Source: CAVWSM01 sp963757805 (GTDB lineage Bacteria > Actinomycetota > Actinomycetes > Jiangellales > Jiangellaceae). Taken from it: a stretch of 64,000 nucleotides of DNA. Numbering within the stretch: position 1 is the first letter of the stretch; every line of letters starts with the position of its first letter. Below are positions 17,047 through 25,066 of the stretch, piece by piece. Below the pieces are notes generated by a model that was not told where the DNA came from, did not search any database, and saw nothing but the letters and a program-made list of their open reading frames with translations. Made by a program: the position numbers and the translations under genes. The stretch covers positions 62,001 to 126,000 of the forward strand of contig CAVWSM010000025.1 of NCBI GenBank assembly GCA_963757805.1, written 5' to 3'.

Positions 17047-19073
17047 GCCGCGGCCTCCTCGCCTGCGACGAGCGACACTTCGCCGGTGGTGCCGTCGACG
17101 ACGATCTGGGTGCCAGGCGGGAAGCGGTTGACCGCGTCCTCGACGCCGACCACCGTCGGCACTCCCGCCTCGCGAGCGAGGATCGCAAGATGCGACAGCA
17201 CGCTGCCGGTCTCGGCAACGAGCCCCCGCAGCCCGGGAAGCATCGGCGCAAGCGCTGGGTTGAGCGTTTGCACGACGAGGACGGCGTTGTCGGCCGGTAG
17301 CCAGTCCGGCGACGCCACGACGCCGGATGCTCTGCCGCCCCCGGCTCCGCGACCGCCGCCCTGGGTCGCCCCGCCAGCTGTACCTAGGGGGACAACATCG
17401 CCGGCGGCGGTGAGCCGGAACCGTGCAGGCAGCGGGCCCGCGTCGACGAGCTGAGGCCGGGGCTCAGCGATCGCGACCTCGCCGCGGACCACCGCACGCA
17501 GGGTTTCGTACGACAGCCCGGGCACAGAGGCCGCAGAGGTGATGCGGCCGGCACGCTCGAGCCGCCTGCCCAGCTCGACCGCTGCGCGCGCGGTGAGCTC
17601 CTGCAACCAGCGGGCCCGCAGCCGTAGCGCCTCGCGCAACAACTGGGTCGCATCGACGTCCTTCGCGGGCGGCACCGACAAGGGCCTCGATGGCAGCTTG
17701 ATCGGCGCACCGATTGACGGCGGGACCAGCGCGAGGAGTACGGGGTGCCGGGCGACAAGCTCATCAGGAGCTGCGTCGCCGCCACGCTCGGCTGCCAAAA
17801 CTCGTAAGGCATGCATGGCGGCAGAGGTGGGCGCGCCGTCGACGTCGAGCAGCCGGCCGGCCAGCATCTCGTAGCCGTATGCGGAGCGCAGCGCGTCGCG
17901 TGACCGGTCGAGCAACCCGAACAGCTCAAGCTCGGACAGCTCCTTGACGGGCGGCACGTCGGCCAGCAGCTCGTCGACCTTCTCGACGACGTCGCGCGCC
18001 AGACCCGGCAGAGCCGCTGTGAGCCGACCTGCCGACCAGGCAACGCTCAGTCGTCGTAAGGGGCGGCGGGGGTCGAGCCTCGCCCACAGCGCTCGAGCCC
18101 GCCCCACCGGTCGCTCCACGCCGAGCAGGTGCAGGTCGGCCGCCACGCGGCCATCGACGGTGACGATCACGGGAGATCGCGCCAGCGCCTTCGCCGACTG
18201 GGCACCGGTGATCGTGAGCACCTCCCGGATCGCCTTGATCATCGGCACGACCCACAGGTCCTGCTCGAGTGGACTCAGCGGGCCGGGGAACGTCTCGGCG
18301 ACCGGTCCCGGCCCGAGGACGGGGCCGGTCGCAGTCTTGGGTTGCCCAGTGGCGGTGATCGGGCGGCTCTGCAGCAGAACCACCGAGCCGTCCACGATCG
18401 CCCACTCGATGTCTTGTGGGCCACCGAAGACGGCTCGCGCGTGCTTCTGCAACCGCATCAGGGCACGGATGTTCGTCTCGACCGCCGGAAGCGTCCCGGT
18501 CGACTCGACGACTTTGCCCCGGGTGGTGAGCGTGACCGTGACGCCGTCGACCCCGCCGCTGACCAGCTGATGCGGCCCACCGGGGACGGCAGCGATGACG
18601 TACCGGTCGCGTCGCCCACTCACCGGATCGGCGCCGAACATCACGCCGCCGGCCTCGGGTTCGAGATAGGGCTGCACGAGCACCGCCATCGCGCCACTTG
18701 CTGAGTCGCTCTCGTGCACGGCTTCACCCGAGGACACCACCTCGGCCACTGCGTCGATGAAGTCGTCCCAGCCACGCACGTCGAGCACCGATGTGAACCG
18801 GCCGGCCATCGACGACTCATCACCGTCCTCGACCGACGACGACGAGCGCACAACCACCGACCGCGCGCCGTGCTGCGTCAAGTCGGCCCACGCCTCCCGA
18901 ACGGCTTGTTCCACGTCGGCTGCGCCATCGCGTGACAACGCAGCCGCGGCATCCGGCGTCAGCACGAAACCCGGCAGCACCGGCATGCCCGCCTGCCAGG
19001 CACGCGCGAGCGCGGTTGCCTTGGCACCCGCAAGCGCGCGGCTGTTGGCATTGGAGAGCGGGAGCACGACCAT
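17043..19073 (-). CDS. PEP/pyruvate-binding and PEP-utilising domain protein (PEP-synthase-like)
   Basis: A 676-residue protein from the ATG at 19073, chosen because the PPDK-type ATP-grasp domain begins there (MVVLPLSNANSRALAGAKAT). An ATG at 19151 would add 26 residues without homology. The N-terminal half has the nucleotide-binding signature VVVRSSSSVEDGDESSMAG and GVMFGADPVSG near residues 70-160. The C-terminal mobile domain carries the phospho-histidine region TGSVLSHLAILAREAGVP. Related enzymes include PEP synthase, rifampicin phosphotransferase and dikinase-like proteins; there is no C-terminal TIM-barrel, so it is not a canonical PEP synthase. It is coupled to two small membrane proteins. 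Confidence 0.78.
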   Translation of the reverse strand: MVVLPLSNANSRALAGAKATALARAWQAGMPVLPGFVLTPDAAAALSRDGAADVEQAVREAWADLTQHGARSVVVRSSSSVEDGDESSMAGRFTSVLDVRGWDDFIDAVAEVVSSGEAVHESDSASGAMAVLVQPYLEPEAGGVMFGADPVSGRRDRYVIAAVPGGPHQLVSGGVDGVTVTLTTRGKVVESTGTLPAVETNIRALMRLQKHARAVFGGPQDIEWAIVDGSVVLLQSRPITATGQPKTATGPVLGPGPVAETFPGPLSPLEQDLWVVPMIKAIREVLTITGAQSAKALARSPVIVTVDGRVAADLHLLGVERPVGRARALWARLDPRRPLRRLSVAWSAGRLTAALPGLARDVVEKVDELLADVPPVKELSELELFGLLDRSRDALRSAYGYEMLAGRLLDVDGAPTSAAMHALRVLAAERGGDAAPDELVARHPVLLALVPPSIGAPIKLPSRPLSVPPAKDVDATQLLREALRLRARWLQELTARAAVELGRRLERAGRITSAASVPGLSYETLRAVVRGEVAIAEPRPQLVDAGPLPARFRLTAAGDVVPLGTAGGATQGGGRGAGGGRASGVVASPDWLPADNAVLVVQTLNPALAPMLPGLRGLVAETGSVLSHLAILAREAGVPTVVGVEDAVNRFPPGTQIVVDGTTGEVSLVAGEEAAA

Positions 19074-19205
19074 TTCGGGAGGGATCAGGGCCGCGCTTCG
19101 CCGCGACCGGTCCGTCAGGAACCGCTCAACTACACACGCTCGCCCGTCCATCGGTCATGCCCTCGCTGCTGTCCTTCACAACAATGACGAACGGGACCGA
19201 CAGAA

Positions 19206-19390
19206 TGTGACACGTGTGGCTGTCACACAACGCAGCGCGGTTCATCATCGCCAGCATTGCCCGGGCAACATGTCGGGCGGCCGCTCCTATTCCCCCCTCA
19301 GCGTTCGCTCAGAGCGATCGGCCCGGCCCCCGCAGATATGGCGGCTCAGCGGGGTAACTCCGGGCCGCATAGCGACATCAAGTTACCCCG
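19206..19390. promoter_or_regulatory. Gap 19074-19425 with two inverted repeats
   Basis: This 352-nt stretch between ohr and the PEP-synthase-like gene shows no convincing gene. It holds TGTGAC (19206-19211) with GTCACA (19222-19227), around a palindromic ACACGTGT. A perfect 10-bp inverted repeat, CGGGGTAACT (19350-19359) and AGTTACCCCG (19381-19390), follows. The first is suited to an operator for the downstream gene. The second could be an operator or a hairpin ending the mycofactocin operon. Confidence 0.35.
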
Positions 19391-19425
19391 TTGTGGTCAT
19401 GGCGCCGACGACGCTTCGCGTGGGG

Positions 19426-19869
19426 TCAGGCGGCAGAACGCTCCAACGGTGTGCCGTCGATGGTGAGCATCACGTCAATGTTGCCGCGCGTGGCATTCGA
19501 GTACGGGCAGCGCTGCTCGGCCCGCGTCATGAGCTCCTCCGCGTCGGCCCGCGACAGGTGCGGCGCGTGCAGATCGAGCGCGACCGTGATGCCGAACCCG
19601 CCATGTCCCGTCGGGCCCAGCCCGACGCGTGAACTGATCGTCGAGCCAGACGCATCGAGATTCCGTCCCCGCGCGACCCCTGTCAGGGCCGATAGGAAGC
19701 AGGCGGCGAAGCCAACGGCGAACAGCTGCTCCGGGTTCGTGCCTGGCCCGCCGTCGCCACTGAGCTCCTTGGGGACGGACAGGTCCACGTCGAGCCGACC
19801 GTCGCTGGTGCGGCCGTGTCCCTGCCGGCCGCCTTCGACCACCGCCTCAGCGGTGTAGAGGACGTTCAT
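19426..19869 (-). CDS. ohr: Ohr/OsmC-family organic hydroperoxide resistance protein
   Basis: A 147-residue Ohr-type thiol peroxidase. The two reactive cysteines are in FAVGFAACFLSAL and EQRCPYSNATRGNIDV, the diagnostic Ohr motif. NPEQLFAVG and a conserved Arg-rich N-terminal region also fit. Ohr reduces organic hydroperoxides using lipoyl or thiol donors in the cytoplasm. The ATG at 19869 lies inside the end of the mftF gene (23-nt overlap) with GGAGG five bases upstream, so it is translated from the mycofactocin transcript. Ohr genes are usually partnered by OhrR, which is absent here. Confidence 0.9.
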   Translation of the reverse strand: MNVLYTAEAVVEGGRQGHGRTSDGRLDVDLSVPKELSGDGGPGTNPEQLFAVGFAACFLSALTGVARGRNLDASGSTISSRVGLGPTGHGGFGITVALDLHAPHLSRADAEELMTRAEQRCPYSNATRGNIDVMLTIDGTPLERSAA

Positions 19870-21391
19870 GTTTGCCTCCAGTTGATTGATCCCCGTTCGT
19901 GGTGCCGGGCGAGCGCGCGACTCTGGGCAGCAGCGGTCGAACAGTGCGTGCCGCGATAGCGCCACGCCAGACGCCCGCGCCGTACGCGGCCTCGTCGGCG
20001 ACGGCCGCGACGGTCCAACGCAGCGGATCGAGCGCCGGTCTCCGCGCAAGCCAGTCACGCACCGCGGGTGTGGCGACCAAGGCGCCGAGTGTTACCAAGT
20101 GCCTGCCGCGTCGGCGAGACATCACGGCGGCGGCCAGCGCCGCCGGCAGCATGAGCTGCGTGACCGTGCGCCCGACCTCGGCCGCTGTCGCGAGGACGGC
20201 GTTGCCGGTCATGGGCACCGCGAGCGACGGCGGTGCGCCCGAGCTGCGCAGCTGTCGCGCGAGCTGGCCAGCCCCCACCGTGCAGACGGCCGTCGCAGCC
20301 ACCGGCCGACGCGCGGCGAGCAGCGCGACAGCCGCCACCGGCCATGGGCGGATCACGAGCGGGGTCAGCCGGGTCGGGTGCCGACGGGCGAGCGGGCCGG
20401 CAGACGTGCCGTAGCGGTACCGTCGACGGAGCAACGCTCCCCAGCTGTCCGGCTCATCGTGCTGCACGCGCACCGACGGGTCGTAGCGCACGTGCCATCC
20501 CGCGTCGACCAAGCGCCACACGAGATCGACGTCCTCGCCGTACGGCAACGCCTCGTCGAACGACAATCCCGCCAATGCCTGAGTACGTACGACAAGCGCG
20601 GCCGTCGGCACGTACGAGACCGGCGTGCCCGGCCGCACCAGCGCCTCCGCGGCGCCGAGGTCGAGCGGAGACCTCGCGGCCGCATAACTCGCCAACGTCC
20701 GCGACCGCGACGACGCCAGCGGCACCACCCGTGGCGCGACCGCGCCCACGACGGGATCGGCGAAGTGCGCGATAAGAGAGTCCGGCCAGCCACGCGGCGG
20801 GACGACGTCACTGTCCAGGAACGCCACCACTTCGACACGGGGTGGCCCTGCGTCGATAGGTTCGACACGGCGTGGCCCTGCGTCGATAGGTTCGACGCAG
20901 GGTGTCGTTGCATCGAAACGGTGCAGTGACGCGAGGCCGGCGTTGCGGGCCGCGGCTGGACCGCCCGACACCGCACGCTCCACCAGGGTCGCGCCGTGCC
21001 GGGCCACAACCTTGGCCACGGCGTCAACGTCGCGCGAACCGTCGTCGACGACGACAACCTCATGCGCGGAGCCAAGTGCCTCCAAGCACCGATCGAGCTC
21101 GGCGGCACGGTCACGCACCGGGATAACCACCACGACACGACCGGTGTACGCATCCTGCGGCGGTCGCGGGTGGGCGGCACCCACCGCACAGAGCCTCCGG
21201 GCGAGGGTCCGTGCGGCGGCCGTCCGCACGGGTCCGGCCTGAAGCTCGGCGAATGCAGCGGCACCGGCTGCTGAGAGTCGCAGCACCCGGCGAGGTTGGC
21301 CGCCGATCATCACCCTCCCGCCCTGCAGCACCGTCGTCTGCACATCGAGCACCACCCGGAACCCCGACGGCATCGGCGGTGCCGGCGTCAC
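19847..21391 (-). CDS. mftF: Mycofactocin glycosyltransferase MftF (copy 1, with in-frame repeat insertion)
   Basis: About 514 residues from the GTG at 21391, which overlaps the upstream SDR stop (GTGA); an ATG at 21373 is an alternative. A short N-terminal MftF-specific domain precedes a GT2 family A domain beginning RVVVVIPVRDRAAELDRCLEAL. VAFLDSDVVPPRGW carries the DxD-like sugar-nucleotide motif, and YGEDVDLVWRLVDAGWHVRYDP the acceptor-side ED motif. Two or more C-terminal membrane helices follow. MftF adds glucose units to premycofactocin. Compared with the second copy at 32.6 kb, this one has about 25 extra residues just before FLDSD, encoded by tandem 30-bp repeats. Confidence 0.88.
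   Translation of the reverse strand: MTPAPPMPSGFRVVLDVQTTVLQGGRVMIGGQPRRVLRLSAAGAAAFAELQAGPVRTAAARTLARRLCAVGAAHPRPPQDAYTGRVVVVIPVRDRAAELDRCLEALGSAHEVVVVDDGSRDVDAVAKVVARHGATLVERAVSGGPAAARNAGLASLHRFDATTPCVEPIDAGPRRVEPIDAGPPRVEVVAFLDSDVVPPRGWPDSLIAHFADPVVGAVAPRVVPLASSRSRTLASYAAARSPLDLGAAEALVRPGTPVSYVPTAALVVRTQALAGLSFDEALPYGEDVDLVWRLVDAGWHVRYDPSVRVQHDEPDSWGALLRRRYRYGTSAGPLARRHPTRLTPLVIRPWPVAAVALLAARRPVAATAVCTVGAGQLARQLRSSGAPPSLAVPMTGNAVLATAAEVGRTVTQLMLPAALAAAVMSRRRGRHLVTLGALVATPAVRDWLARRPALDPLRWTVAAVADEAAYGAGVWRGAIAARTVRPLLPRVARSPGTTNGDQSTGGKHERPLHR
20831..20920. repeat. 30-bp tandem repeat inside mftF copy 1
   Basis: Two units, 20831-20860 and 20861-20890, differ at one base (20841 against 20871). 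A third diverged unit starts TTCGACGCAG at 20891. On the coding strand they encode a repeated ten-residue block VEPIDAGPxR. The sequence type (TTCGACACGG...CGATAGG) resembles dispersed repeats common in some actinomycete genomes. It is in frame and lies just N-terminal to the conserved DxD-like motif. Confidence 0.8.
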
Positions 21392-22177
21392 AGTGCCAGC
21401 CCTCCGTCGACGGGCAGGACGGCCCCGGTGATTCCGCTCGCCTCGGGCCCGGCCAACCAGACCAGCGCGGCCGCCACCTCGGCCGGATCGAGCAGCCGCT
21501 CGAGTGGTTGCTGCGGCGCGAAGTCGTGCGCCGACTCGAGCCCGTAGAGCCGCGCGCTCTCGTCGAGCATGCGGGTCGCGGTCGACCCTGGACTGACGGC
21601 GTTGGCGGTGATGCCGGTGCCGCGCAGATCGGCTGCGAGCCCACGAACGAGGCCGGCCACGCCTGCCTTGGCGGCGCCGTACGCCGCGAGCCGCGGCATG
21701 CCGCGCGTGGCAGCCGCGGAAGCAACGGCGAGGAACCGTCCCGATCGTGGTTCGGGGCGTGCGCAGCATCGCGGGGATCGAAACGCGCGCAAGCGCGATC
21801 ACGCCACCGAGGTCGACGTCGAGAACGCTGCGCAACTGGGCCGCCGGCATCTCCCACAACGGCACTCCGCCGGCGATGACTCCGGCAACGGCGATGGCAG
21901 CATCGATGCGGCCCCATGTCTGCTCGGCGACGCGAACAGCCCCACTGAGGGCAGCCTCGTCGCGCACGTCGGCGACGTACGACAGCACTTGCTCCGGCTC
22001 CCCCGCCTGCTTGACGACTGCGTCCAGCTCAGCGCGAGTGCCAAGTGCGTACGGCAGCGCCGGGTCGTCCTCGCACGCGTCGACCGCGAGCACCTGCCAG
22101 TCGGCGCGGGCGAGGGCGAGCACGGTCTCGGCGCCTATCCCCCGGGCGGCGCCCGTGACCAGCGCGACCCCGGTCAC
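21388..22177 (-). CDS. Mycofactocin-cluster SDR oxidoreductase (one extra base at 21754-21757)
   Basis: A short-chain dehydrogenase of about 262 residues split over two frames. The N-terminal half has the Rossmann motif LVTGAARGIGAETVLALAR and ADVRDE. The C-terminal half has LAAYGAAKAGVAGLVRGLAA with the YxxxK pair and ends GAVLPVDGGLAL. The frame changes at the GGGG run 21754-21757; removing one base joins RTP to EPRSGRFLAVASA without loss. Overlaps with mftE (ATGA) and mftF (GTGA) show it belongs to the operon. It differs from the five tandem SDRs in lacking their long insert after the second strand, and matches the other SDR type that accompanies mycofactocin genes. Confidence 0.75.
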
Positions 22178-22872
22178 GACACCGCCTCGACCGGGCCAGC
22201 CCAGTCGGCGACTGTCTCGATGAGGTCGCGGACCAGAGCGCCGAGGAGGCGGCGACCATGCTCGGCGCTGGCTCCAGACGGGTCACCGAGCACGCCGTTG
22301 CGGCTGACTCCCAGCACGCCCCCAGCGCGCAGTGCCGGCATGAGCTCGTCGATCGGATCGACGGCTCCGCGTTCTGCTCGGTCGAGGTGGACTCTGCTGC
22401 CGTCGAGCGCCAGCTGCAGCGACGTCTCGACGAACCCTGCATGCGCATCGCCGTCCCACTGCGGCATCCACGCGAGGACGTCGCGCGACTCGGCACGCAG
22501 CGTTGCCACGGCTCGCTGGACCGTGGCCGCGTTGCCTCCGTGCGCCGAGACAATCACGATGCGAGAGAACGTCTCGCATGCGGAGCGACCGAGCTCCACG
22601 AGCAACAGCTCGAGTGCTGCATGCCCGATGGAGACCGTGCCGAAGAAACCGGCGTGCTCGCCGCTTGCGCCATAGGCGATGGGCGGCGCCACCACGACAT
22701 CCGACCTGGCCGCCGCGAGCGCACCGGTGAGAGCGAGAGCGACGTCGGTGTCAGTGGAGAGCGGCAGGTGCGGTCCGTGCTGCTCGGTCGAGCCCAGCGG
22801 TACGGCGAGCAACGCGCCGAGCGCGGCGTGCTGGCCGGCCTCGGGCCACGTCATGTCGTCGAGCCGGGTCAT
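22174..22872 (-). CDS. mftE: Mycofactocin precursor peptide peptidase MftE (creatininase family)
   Basis: A 232-residue creatininase-family metalloprotein. Metal-ligand motifs are visible: VPLGSTEQHGPHLPLSTDTDVA (Glu, His, Asp), GEHAGFFGT and VSAHGGNAATV, plus a later AHAGFVETS. In the mycofactocin pathway MftE cleaves the MftC-modified MftA to release the C-terminal cyclised Val-Tyr-derived dipeptide. It sits 24 nt downstream of mftD and overlaps the following SDR by 4 nt, the usual D-E order. Confidence 0.93.
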   Translation of the reverse strand: MTRLDDMTWPEAGQHAALGALLAVPLGSTEQHGPHLPLSTDTDVALALTGALAAARSDVVVAPPIAYGASGEHAGFFGTVSIGHAALELLLVELGRSACETFSRIVIVSAHGGNAATVQRAVATLRAESRDVLAWMPQWDGDAHAGFVETSLQLALDGSRVHLDRAERGAVDPIDELMPALRAGGVLGVSRNGVLGDPSGASAEHGRRLLGALVRDLIETVADWAGPVEAVS

Positions 22873-22896
22873 GAGCTCACATGCGCCTTCCCTGTC

Positions 22897-24078
22897 CTAG
22901 AGGCCGAGCCGTCGTGAGAAGTCGGGCGGGACGATCAGGTCGTCTGGGGTCAGGTCATGGACGGAGGCGCGGCCGAGCGCCAACATCGTCGAGTCGATGC
23001 CGCCACGGAGGATGTCGAGGACGTTTTCAACGCCGGCCTGCCCGTTGGCGGCAAGCCCCCACAGGTAGGCGCGACCGATCATGACGGCGCGCGCGCCGAG
23101 TGCCAGGGCCTTGACCACATCACTGCCGCGGCGGATACCGCCATCGAGCAGAACTTCGACCTGGTCACCGACTGCGTCGGCGACGGTAGACAGCGCGCGC
23201 ACTGCGGCAGGCGTGCCGTCCAAGTTGTTGCCGCCGTGATTCGACACCGAGATGGCAGTCACGCCAGCGTCAACAGCACGCTTGGCGTCGTCGACCCGCA
23301 TCACGCCCTTGAGCAGGAACGCTCCGTCCCATTGCTTGCGCAGCCAGGCGACGTCGTCCCATGTCGCCATCGGTGTCTGCATCCACCCGCCGTAGGCACC
23401 GAAGAAGGTGGGCGCAGCCGCACCACGTGAAGCCATGTTGGGCACCTCCAGCGCCGGCGGGCGACCGGTCTTGGCGTATCGCCACAGCCACCGCGGACGC
23501 GTCAGAGCCTGCGGCGCGTAACGAGCCAACGTACGCAACCGGTTGTCCTCCGGGATGCGCGGGCTTCCCCAGTCGCGGCCGTTGGAAAACGACCAGTCGA
23601 GGGTGAGGATGATCCCGCCCGCTCCGGCTTGCTGGGCGCGCTCGACGCGCTCCACGATCTCGTCCCTGGTGCCCGCCCAGTAGAGCTGGAAGAAGGTCTT
23701 GGGGTTGGCCGCGATGACCTCCTCGATGGGCTTGCTGGCAAACGAGCTGAGTCCCATCGCGATGCCCCGGTTCGCAGCGGCCCGGGCGACGGCGACCTCA
23801 CCATCGGGGTGGACGGCCTGCACGCCGGTGGGTGACAGGATCACCGGCATCGACATCTGCTGGCCGAGCACAGTCGTCGACAGGTCACGCTCAGTCGGCA
23901 GACCCGCCACGTGCGGCGCGAAGCCCAGCTCCCCGAACGCCGCCACGTTGTCGCGTAACGTGCGCCCTTCCTCGGACCCCGCAACCAGCGCGAGGTAGAC
24001 CGAGCGCGGCAGCCGCTTCTTGGCGCGCCGCTTTGCCTCGGCGACGGTTTCGAACCAGCCGTTGCCCATGATCCTCAT
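22897..24078 (-). CDS. mftD: Mycofactocin biosynthesis FMN-dependent oxidase MftD
   Basis: A 393-residue protein of the FMN-dependent alpha-hydroxyacid dehydrogenase (LldD-like) family. It begins NGWFETVAEAKRRAKKRLP, typical of MftD. FMN-barrel motifs include MPVILSPTGVQAVHPDGE, the catalytic ISVSNHGGNNLDGTPA and VLLDGGIRRGSDVVKALALGARAVMIGR. MftD oxidatively deaminates the MftE product to give premycofactocin. The start is either the ATG at 24078 (AGGAG upstream) or 24069. It lies 10 nt after the VWA gene. Confidence 0.94.
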   Translation of the reverse strand: MRIMGNGWFETVAEAKRRAKKRLPRSVYLALVAGSEEGRTLRDNVAAFGELGFAPHVAGLPTERDLSTTVLGQQMSMPVILSPTGVQAVHPDGEVAVARAAANRGIAMGLSSFASKPIEEVIAANPKTFFQLYWAGTRDEIVERVERAQQAGAGGIILTLDWSFSNGRDWGSPRIPEDNRLRTLARYAPQALTRPRWLWRYAKTGRPPALEVPNMASRGAAAPTFFGAYGGWMQTPMATWDDVAWLRKQWDGAFLLKGVMRVDDAKRAVDAGVTAISVSNHGGNNLDGTPAAVRALSTVADAVGDQVEVLLDGGIRRGSDVVKALALGARAVMIGRAYLWGLAANGQAGVENVLDILRGGIDSTMLALGRASVHDLTPDDLIVPPDFSRRLGL

Positions 24079-24088
24079 CTTCTCCTGT

Positions 24089-24967
24089 TCACGCCGCGAA
24101 CACTTGGCTAAGACCCGGTGCCACGTCGCGGTAGTTCCTGACTCGTACGACCCGGCCGTGGCCGGCGCGGGCGAGCTCGCGTCCGAGCTCGAGGTCGTGC
24201 TCGCCGCTCACATCGAGCAGCACGTCGAGACGCGGCAGTCGTGCCGCCATCGGGCGCGGATCGGGGCCTGCGTTGTGGACGCAGTCGGACAGCAGGACGA
24301 CGCGCGCATCACGCGCCGGCACACGAGCCAGCTCCCTGGCCGCGACCTGCAGCGGAAACGCGAGGTTGGTGAGGCCCTTCGTCGGTAAATCGAGCAAGGT
24401 GTCGACCAGGTCCAACGGCCGGACCTCCTGACCGAGATGCATCAGGATGGCCGCGTCGGACCAGAACGCGAGCACCGCCAGGTCATCCCGCAGGAGCTCG
24501 GCTGCCAAAGCACCCACTGTCGCTGCCGCGTTGCGTACGCGCTCGCCGCGCATCGAGCCGGACACGTCGACGACGAGCACGACAGACCTCCGAGTCCGCA
24601 CCCGCTCCCGGACGATGATGTCCTCCTCGTCGGGCACCGGGCGTTCGGCCAGCACCTCGATCGTCGCGTCGAGGTCGATTTCGTCGGAGCCACCGCGGTA
24701 CGGAACGCTCGCCAGGTCCCCAGAGCCACGTCGTGAGGTCACGTCGAGCCATGGCCGAGGGACGGCCAGCCGCGCCGCGATCTGCCGGGCTCGGGCCCGC
24801 ACTGCCGGGTCGACAGGTGTGGCCTCGACCGGTGGCGTCACCAGGGCAGCCACCTCGTCAGTGGTACCCGGTGCCGTGCCCGTGGGCTGGTCCGACCGGC
24901 GGCCGGCTCCGGTCGGCACCGATCGGAGCACGATCCCGCCCTGCCCGCCCTTCGAGGGCTCGAACAA
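24089..24967 (-). CDS. VWA-domain protein embedded in the mycofactocin operon
   Basis: About 292 residues from the TTG at 24967, selected because AGGAGG lies eight bases upstream. The first 115 residues are Pro/Ala/Thr-rich and poorly structured, including RPWLDVTSRRGSGDLASVPYRGG. A von Willebrand A domain follows with the MIDAS motif DVSGS at residues 134-138 and further metal-site residues in the TKGLTNLAFPL and LLSDCVHN segments. It follows a MoxR ATPase, the usual partner of VWA proteins in chaperone-like metalloenzyme or cofactor-insertion systems. No signal peptide is visible, so it is probably cytoplasmic. Confidence 0.85.
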   Translation of the reverse strand: MFEPSKGGQGGIVLRSVPTGAGRRSDQPTGTAPGTTDEVAALVTPPVEATPVDPAVRARARQIAARLAVPRPWLDVTSRRGSGDLASVPYRGGSDEIDLDATIEVLAERPVPDEEDIIVRERVRTRRSVVLVVDVSGSMRGERVRNAAATVGALAAELLRDDLAVLAFWSDAAILMHLGQEVRPLDLVDTLLDLPTKGLTNLAFPLQVAARELARVPARDARVVLLSDCVHNAGPDPRPMAARLPRLDVLLDVSGEHDLELGRELARAGHGRVVRVRNYRDVAPGLSQVFAA

Positions 24968-25066
24968 CGTTGGTTCCTCCTGCAACTCTTTCGGCCGACG
25001 CGTCAGCGGTCGTGCGACCGCCGTCTCGGTCCGCCGCCGCAGCGGCGAGTCGGCCTGTACTGCTCT

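Noticed and set aside
20831..20920. The tandem repeat in mftF as a CRISPR array
   Set aside because: Units are contiguous without unique spacers and are within a coding frame.
19847..22177. A 776-codon single protein fusing an SDR N-terminus to a glycosyltransferase
   Set aside because: The fusion exists only because of the one-base insertion at 21754-21757; the SDR C-terminus is intact in the other frame and mftF has its own GTGA-coupled start.
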